Of a stretch of DNA of 64,000 nucleotides, positions 59,754-64,000 are shown piece after piece. Every line of letters starts with the position of its first letter. The first letter of the stretch is position 1. Below the pieces are notes generated by a model, which saw only the letters and a list, made by a program, of their open reading frames with translations, ran no database searches and was not told the origin of the DNA. Source of the DNA: Mucilaginibacter sp. SG564 (lineage in GTDB: Bacteria; Bacteroidota; Bacteroidia; Sphingobacteriales; Sphingobacteriaceae). The stretch lies in NCBI RefSeq assembly GCF_013149275.1, contig NZ_JABGNA010000013.1, positions 62,001-126,000 of the forward strand, in the 5' to 3' direction. The position numbers were made by a program, and so were the translations under genes.

Positions 59754-61313
59754 ATGGAAACCGGATTCAGAAAATGGATCATCGTTATCACCATTATCAC
59801 TTCAACCATTATTGAGCTGATTGATACTACCATTGTTAACGTATCCATCAATACCATGAGTGGTAACCTGGGCGCTTCTCTTGAAGATACTGCCTGGGTG
59901 ATCACTTCCTACGCTATTGCCAACGTGATCATCATTCCCATGACCAGCTTTTTAGCCGAAAAGATTGGCCGGAAACAATATTACATCGGCTCTATTTTAT
60001 TATTTACGCTGGCATCGGCCATGTGCGGGTTCTCTACTAATTTATGGGAACTGGTGGCCTTTCGTTTTCTGCAGGGTATCGGTGGTGGCGCATTATTATC
60101 CACCTCACAGTCCATCCTTTTTGAAACATTTCCTCCAAAAGAACGGGCAACCGCCAGCGGCATATTCAGTCTGGGTATTATTATCGGCCCCTCCATCGGT
60201 CCGGTAATGGGCGGTTATATCGTGGATAATTTAACGTGGCAATGGATCTTCTATGTCAATATTCCTATCGGGATCGCGGCAGCGCTTTTATCCTACATCT
60301 ACCTTAAACCTACCCAAAGATCAAATGATGGCCGGAGCATCGACTGGCTCGGTATTTTTCTGCTCACCGTCGGCGTGGGCTCGTTGCAGGTGGTTTTAGA
60401 GCGCGGCCAAACCGACGACTGGTTCGCAGCAACTTACATCCTGGTGCTCTGCATTATTTCGGCACTATCAATAGCCACCCTGATCTGGTGGGAGTTAAAA
60501 ACGCCATTCCCGGTTATTAACCTGCGGGTGCTAAAAAGTACCACCTTATCCATTTCGGCTATTATGACCTTTGTTTTGGGCTTTGGCTTATTTAGCAACG
60601 TGTTTGTTTTCCCTTTGTTTTCACAGCGCATTATCGGTTACTCGGCATTCCAAACCGGTACCATGCTGCTGCCGGGTACTTTGATGGCGGCTATGATCTC
60701 TCCCTTTTTAGGTAAGATGCTGCAAAGCGGACTACGGCCACAATACCTCATCATTTTAGGGTTTGGCCTTTCGGCGGCATTTGGGTATATCATGTCGGGA
60801 TCAAACCTGGCCACCGGGGGAGCATACTTTTTTATCCCTTTAATCTTCCGGGGACTTAGCGCGGCCTTGCTGATCGTTCCATTAACAGCCCTGGCTGTTT
60901 CGGAATTGAAACCGGCAGAGATACCACAAGGCGCGGCGCTAAATAATATGATGCGGCAAATGGGTGGTTCATTCGGCATTGCTTTAATTAACACCTACAT
61001 AGCACACCGGGAGGCAGCCAACCGCACTGCCCTGATCACGCATGTTACCGCCTCAGATCCGCAAACTATGATGCGGCAGCAATCGCTTATCCAAAACTTC
61101 ATGGCGCACGGTTCTAACTACCTGCGTGCTCTGCAGCAATCCATCAACGCGCTGGAGAACATTGTGGTTAGGCAAACTTTTTTATTGAGTTATATGGATG
61201 CGTTTTTACTACTGGCTATTTTAAATGCCTGCTGTATCCCCTTGGTTATCATAACTATTAAAAGACGGAAAGAAGCAAAAGCGGTGAAGGTGACTGTACC
61301 GGATGCGCATTGA
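59754..61313 (+). CDS. DHA2-family (EmrB/QacA) MFS drug exporter
   Basis: 519 residues, complete 14-helix exporter. Helix 1 IELIDTTIVNVSINTM carries the DHA2 motif D1 (LDxTIVNVALP-like), motif A is SFLAEKIGRKQYYIGS (about 65-80) and motif C IIIGPSIGPVMGGYI (about 139-153). It is a clear paralogue of the truncated gene at 1-1413, which also ends in VDAH/PDAH. Probably co-transcribed with the SIP-like gene under the AraC protein. Substrate unknown. Confidence 0.94.
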   Translation: METGFRKWIIVITIITSTIIELIDTTIVNVSINTMSGNLGASLEDTAWVITSYAIANVIIIPMTSFLAEKIGRKQYYIGSILLFTLASAMCGFSTNLWELVAFRFLQGIGGGALLSTSQSILFETFPPKERATASGIFSLGIIIGPSIGPVMGGYIVDNLTWQWIFYVNIPIGIAAALLSYIYLKPTQRSNDGRSIDWLGIFLLTVGVGSLQVVLERGQTDDWFAATYILVLCIISALSIATLIWWELKTPFPVINLRVLKSTTLSISAIMTFVLGFGLFSNVFVFPLFSQRIIGYSAFQTGTMLLPGTLMAAMISPFLGKMLQSGLRPQYLIILGFGLSAAFGYIMSGSNLATGGAYFFIPLIFRGLSAALLIVPLTALAVSELKPAEIPQGAALNNMMRQMGGSFGIALINTYIAHREAANRTALITHVTASDPQTMMRQQSLIQNFMAHGSNYLRALQQSINALENIVVRQTFLLSYMDAFLLLAILNACCIPLVIITIKRRKEAKAVKVTVPDAH

Positions 61314-61351
61314 GGGGGAGGGTAAGCTGGTTCGACAATATAACCAAAAGA

Positions 61352-61472
61352 TGTCATTTCGAACGAGGTACGAGGAGAAATCTTCTGCGACTTAAAGCTG
61401 AAGCTTTGCACCAAGCAGAAGATTTCTCTTTCGCGCAACGCTCTCACCCACCCTGGCTCTATCGAAATGACA
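61352..61472. repeat. Palindromic repeat family 2, diverged right arm
   Basis: Left arm TGTCATTTCGAACGAGGTA with GGAGAAATCTT; the right arm has AGATTTCTC and TCGAAATGACA but its middle has drifted. Lies between convergent genes. Confidence 0.85.
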
Positions 61473-61484
61473 TTGGAGAGGGCA

Positions 61485-62378
61485 TTACCCGTTTTTCAAA
61501 TACTCACTAAAAAAATCAATGGTTCTTTTCCAGGCCAGGTCTGCAGCGGCTTTATCGTAGCGGGGCGTGGTATTGTTATGAAAACCATGGTTGGCATTTT
61601 CATAAATATAGGCTTGGTATTTTTTGCCATTTTCTTTTAAGGCGGCTTCGTATGGTGGCCAGCCTTCGGTAATGCGTGTATCCAGTGCCGCGTAATGTAA
61701 TAGCAATGGTGCTTTTATCTTAGGAACATCGGCAATGGTGGGCTGGGCCCCGTAAAAAGGAACGGCAGCTGTCAGTTCCGGAACGCGCACGGCCATCATA
61801 TTGGCAATTCCGCCGCCAAAGCAAAAGCCTACAACACCCACTTTGCCATTGCAATCTTTGTGATCTTTCAGGTAATGGAACGCGTCTATAAAATCCTCTT
61901 CCATTTCGGCTTTGTCTCGCTTGCTTTGCATCGCACGACCATCATCATCGTTACCTGGATAGCCTCCAAGGGGAGTCAGGGCATCGGGAGCCAGGGTAAT
62001 AAACCCGGCAAGGGCCGCTCTTCGGGCCACATCTTCAATGTAGGGGTTCAGTCCGCGATTTTCATGAACCACTACTATACCTCCAAGTTTACTTTTGGCA
62101 TCTGCCGGTTTTGATAAAAGGGCTTTAATTGTTCCGCCACCTTTTGGCGATGTATAGTTGATATATCCCGATTCCAAACGCAGATCATCGGCCTTAACCT
62201 CCGCAGTAGTCTGATAATTTGGCATCAGGAAACTCATCAGCGCAGGTACGGTTAAACCGCCCACTGCATACAGAGAAAGTTTTTCAACAAATGCACGGCG
62301 ATTAAGGCGATTGTGCGCATAGTCGTCATAAAGGTCAAATACTTCCTGCTTGATATCTTCTTTATTAATCTGGCTCAT
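61485..62378 (-). CDS. Dienelactone hydrolase-family protein with N-terminal Tat-like segment
   Basis: 297 residues, alpha/beta hydrolase with a Cys nucleophile: VGVVGFCFGGGIANMMA (Cys near residue 181), Asp in LLLHYAALDTRITEG and His in YENANHGFHNNTTPRYD (about 263-279). The N-terminus (about 1-60) holds a twin-arginine motif NRRAFVEKLSLYAVGGLTVPALMSFL, so it is probably exported by Tat. Family members open lactone rings in aromatic breakdown, though secreted forms in Bacteroidota may cleave other esters. Confidence 0.9.
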   Translation of the reverse strand: MSQINKEDIKQEVFDLYDDYAHNRLNRRAFVEKLSLYAVGGLTVPALMSFLMPNYQTTAEVKADDLRLESGYINYTSPKGGGTIKALLSKPADAKSKLGGIVVVHENRGLNPYIEDVARRAALAGFITLAPDALTPLGGYPGNDDDGRAMQSKRDKAEMEEDFIDAFHYLKDHKDCNGKVGVVGFCFGGGIANMMAVRVPELTAAVPFYGAQPTIADVPKIKAPLLLHYAALDTRITEGWPPYEAALKENGKKYQAYIYENANHGFHNNTTPRYDKAAADLAWKRTIDFFSEYLKNG

Positions 62379-62403
62379 AGGTTTTGAATTTGAAGGCTGT
62401 ATT

Positions 62404-62411
62404 CAAATTTA
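62404..62411 (-). promoter_or_regulatory. Putative dienelactone hydrolase promoter -7 box
   Basis: TAAATTTG on the minus strand matches TAnnTTTG, 25 nt before the start codon. No -33 TTTG. Confidence 0.35.
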
Positions 62412-62559
62412 GTTATTCAAGGTAATTGTTTTTGATGGAAGTAGTAACAGTATCGTTACTTAAAAACAAAAGATAAAAACGCGGAAGAAGGTGAATGAAT
62501 AAATCAAGGCTTTGTTGGTACGGCTTAATAAATTAAATTTTTTTTGAGATATTTAAAAA

Positions 62560-62910
62560 ATGGATGATATCACCATAGAAAAAGCCGACTATATTATAGC
62601 CCATTATATGGAGTTGATGAATTGGGAAGAGCGTAAAGCTTTAAGGCATCATGTATCAACCATTAAATTGGAAGGAGCAACAGATGTAAGGCCAACCCGC
62701 ATGTATTTAAAAACAGGCTGGCTAAGTGATGACCCGCTGATATTAAACTATCTGGGCGAGGGATATGTAAAGTTTACGCTGAACTGCGCGGAGCGTATTC
62801 TGAAAGATAACCCCGCCGAAGTGTTTTTTAATTTATGCCCTGTATGTAAAAAATTGGCCCGCACGCCGCTGGCTAAGCAATGCAGATGGTGCGGCCACGA
62901 TTGGCATTAG
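62560..62910 (+). CDS. Small protein with C-terminal zinc ribbon, function unknown
   Basis: 116 residues. The N-terminal 85 residues are helical and unrecognised. The C-terminus CPVCKKLARTPLAKQCRWCGHDWH (residues about 92-116) has two CxxC pairs in a rubredoxin-like or zinc-ribbon spacing. It could be a small nucleic-acid or protein-binding factor. Stands alone. Confidence 0.75.
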   Translation: MDDITIEKADYIIAHYMELMNWEERKALRHHVSTIKLEGATDVRPTRMYLKTGWLSDDPLILNYLGEGYVKFTLNCAERILKDNPAEVFFNLCPVCKKLARTPLAKQCRWCGHDWH

Positions 62911-63000
62911 CGCCACCCGACAGTCAAATGCATAAAATCTCTTATACCAGGAGGCTGAAGAAACAAATCAGGTACCTGACCGTGCCTGTATAAGCATAAA

Positions 63001-63031
63001 TTAAAAAGGGGTGGCCTTTAGAAACAGGCCG
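63001..63031 (-). terminator. Hairpin overlapping the 3' end of the 60-residue gene
   Basis: GGCCT/AGGCC stem including the stop codon, then CACCCCTTTTT on the minus strand. A weak terminator candidate. Confidence 0.45.
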
Positions 63032-63200
63032 GCCCGTGGCTGCTGCCAAATGGATACTTGTTAGCTCTGCCATGGGTGTAATGATCACATACTTTATGAT
63101 CGCGGTACATTTTGGGTGTAGTGGCTTGGTTGGTGTGCAATTCTGAATGAATAGCTTCAGTCTTATCAGGCTGAGGAACTATCGTAGCTTTTTTCTTCAT
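63018..63200 (-). CDS. 60-residue protein with a strong Shine-Dalgarno sequence
   Basis: 60 residues, basic at the N-terminus (MKKKATIV), with KVCDHYTHGR and a terminal GPACF; two Cys and several His might bind metal. No family recognised. The case for a real gene is the AGGAGG sequence 7 nt before the ATG, rare in this group, plus a hairpin at the 3' end. Nothing in the neighbourhood indicates a function. Confidence 0.6.
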   Translation of the reverse strand: MKKKATIVPQPDKTEAIHSELHTNQATTPKMYRDHKVCDHYTHGRANKYPFGSSHGPACF

Positions 63201-63201
63201 G

Positions 63202-63214
63202 ACGAATCCTCCTG
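63202..63214 (-). promoter_or_regulatory. Perfect Shine-Dalgarno sequence
   Basis: AGGAGG on the minus strand at good distance from the ATG at 63200; the only perfect one I noticed before a gene in this window. Confidence 0.7.
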
Positions 63215-63394
63215 AAATTAAGGTTTTAGAACAATTGGTTGTATAAATTTAAGTATAAAACCTGCTCATTGCAAGTGTTTTATGAAGAAAATATTATTTA
63301 TTTATAAAAAATATCCCCTGCACCTTTGCGTTTGCCAGGTAAAAGCTGATCATTACTTTCAAATAATTAACTTTATGGCCAGTACATTCTTATC

Positions 63395-63898
63395 ATGAGA
63401 TTATTACCCTACGAAAATTTCTATATCGTAACCCAACTAAAGCCCGCAGAGGTACAGGAACGCTTAGCAACCGAAATTGAACCTGTCACACCATTTACCT
63501 TTAGAAAATTATTCGTTCGTAAATCTGCTTATTTCTTTAAAGGGTACGTGGAAGATAACCGTTTCAAAATCATACGAATAATTTTTCATCGTAATTCGTT
63601 CCTGCCGTTTATTAAAGGTTCTACCGAAAGTTATTTGACCGGCAGCCGGGTACATATCATCATGTATATGCACATACTGGTTACTTTGTTTATGTGTATC
63701 TGGTTTGGTATGACAGGTTTTGGCGCCATAATATATTTAACAGGGGCTACTCCAAATAAGTTTTCCCCGCCACCACTCATCGCCTTATCGATGTTTCTAT
63801 TTGGCTATGGTATGATGATAGGTGCATTTAAGTACGAAAGCATCAAAGCAAAAGATAAACTCCTGGAGTTATTCGAGGGCGAAATAGATTACAAATAA
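63395..63898 (+). CDS. Two-helix membrane protein, function unknown
   Basis: 167 residues. The N-terminal 85 residues (PYENFYIVTQLKPAEVQERLATEIEP...FFKGYVEDNRFKIIRIIFHRNSFLPFIKGST) look like a soluble beta-rich domain. Two transmembrane helices follow: about 88-112 (VHIIMYMHILVTLFMCIWFGMTGFG) and about 125-145. The ending KAKDKLLELFEGEID is conserved in similar Bacteroidota proteins, as far as I recall. No catalytic motif seen. Confidence 0.78.
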   Translation: MRLLPYENFYIVTQLKPAEVQERLATEIEPVTPFTFRKLFVRKSAYFFKGYVEDNRFKIIRIIFHRNSFLPFIKGSTESYLTGSRVHIIMYMHILVTLFMCIWFGMTGFGAIIYLTGATPNKFSPPPLIALSMFLFGYGMMIGAFKYESIKAKDKLLELFEGEIDYK

Positions 63899-63950
63899 AA
63901 TAATTTCAGAAATTTCTTGATTTTATAAATTAATTGCGTATCATTGTATC

Positions 63951-64000
63951 ATGAAAACAACAACAATACAATGCTGCATACCGCAACCGATTTATCGGAT
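63951..64000 (+). CDS. Possible start of a gene cut by the window end
   Basis: An ATG at 63951 opens a frame MKTTTIQCCIPQPIYR that runs off the end of the window. Sixteen residues are too few to judge. Confidence 0.3.
   Translation, partial: MKTTTIQCCIPQPIYR

Noticed and set aside
5693..61472. Insertion sequences
   Set aside because: The palindromes are about 80-145 nt, encode nothing and show no obvious target duplications; no transposase gene is in the window.

Overview
The window looks like chromosome of a Bacteroidota bacterium of the Sphingobacteriaceae, most like Mucilaginibacter or a close relative. This is inferred from Bacteroidota-type promoter boxes (TAnnTTTG, in the best cases with TTG or TTTG 19 nt upstream), near absence of Shine-Dalgarno sequences, and family content (DUF2339/DUF3999 pair, GH78, GH3, many SDRs, polyphosphate glucokinase). 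No rRNA, tRNA, CRISPR array, prophage or intact insertion sequence was seen.

Layout. 1-3 kb: the end of a DHA2 drug exporter, then an ahpC-ahpD peroxide-defence pair of the mycobacterial type. 3-9 kb: an anchored WG-repeat-like protein, a DUF2306 membrane protein, a GapN-type aldehyde dehydrogenase and a secreted metallophosphoesterase. 8.5-12.6 kb: an AraC regulator followed by three short-chain dehydrogenases and an Atu4866-like protein, with a shared motif in front of both transcription units. 13.2-23.2 kb: one long minus-strand pentose-phosphate operon (ppgK, tkt, rpiA, tal, HAD phosphatase, gnd, zwf, pgl), which can take glucose to glucose-6-phosphate and through both branches of the pathway except the rpe step. 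23.8-24.6 kb: a decayed CPBP protease gene. 24.8-30.6 kb: secreted proteins (a polygalactosaminidase-like lipoprotein, cytochrome P460, a rhamnosidase and a beta-lactamase-fold hydrolase). 30.7-34.4 kb: the DUF2339/DUF3999 pair. 34.5-40.9 kb: GIY-YIG protein, TIGR01777 epimerase, DCC-type protein, a membrane protein translationally coupled to a winged-helix regulator, and a carboxylesterase. 41-47.3 kb: a carbohydrate group (GH3, Gfo/Idh/MocA, NagB-like deaminase, GMC oxidoreductase). 49-57.3 kb: a tellurium-resistance-type (Ter) stress operon with four TerD paralogues, HAD, phosphoribosyltransferase-like protein, TelA, an unrecognised 321-residue protein and TerC, followed by pgpA. 57.5-64 kb: DinB-like protein, an AraC / siderophore-interacting protein / DHA2 exporter group, a dienelactone hydrolase and small unknown proteins.

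The most unusual feature is non-coding. Every spacer longer than about 40 bp inside the two long operons is filled by a palindromic repeat. One class consists of degenerate arrays with a 7-, 8- or 10-nt period, most facing an inverted copy of themselves, and usually ending 4-25 nt before the next start codon. A second group of three hairpin families shares the terminal signature (C/T)GTCAT...ATGAC(A/G). Two gene stop codons are supplied by the arrays themselves.
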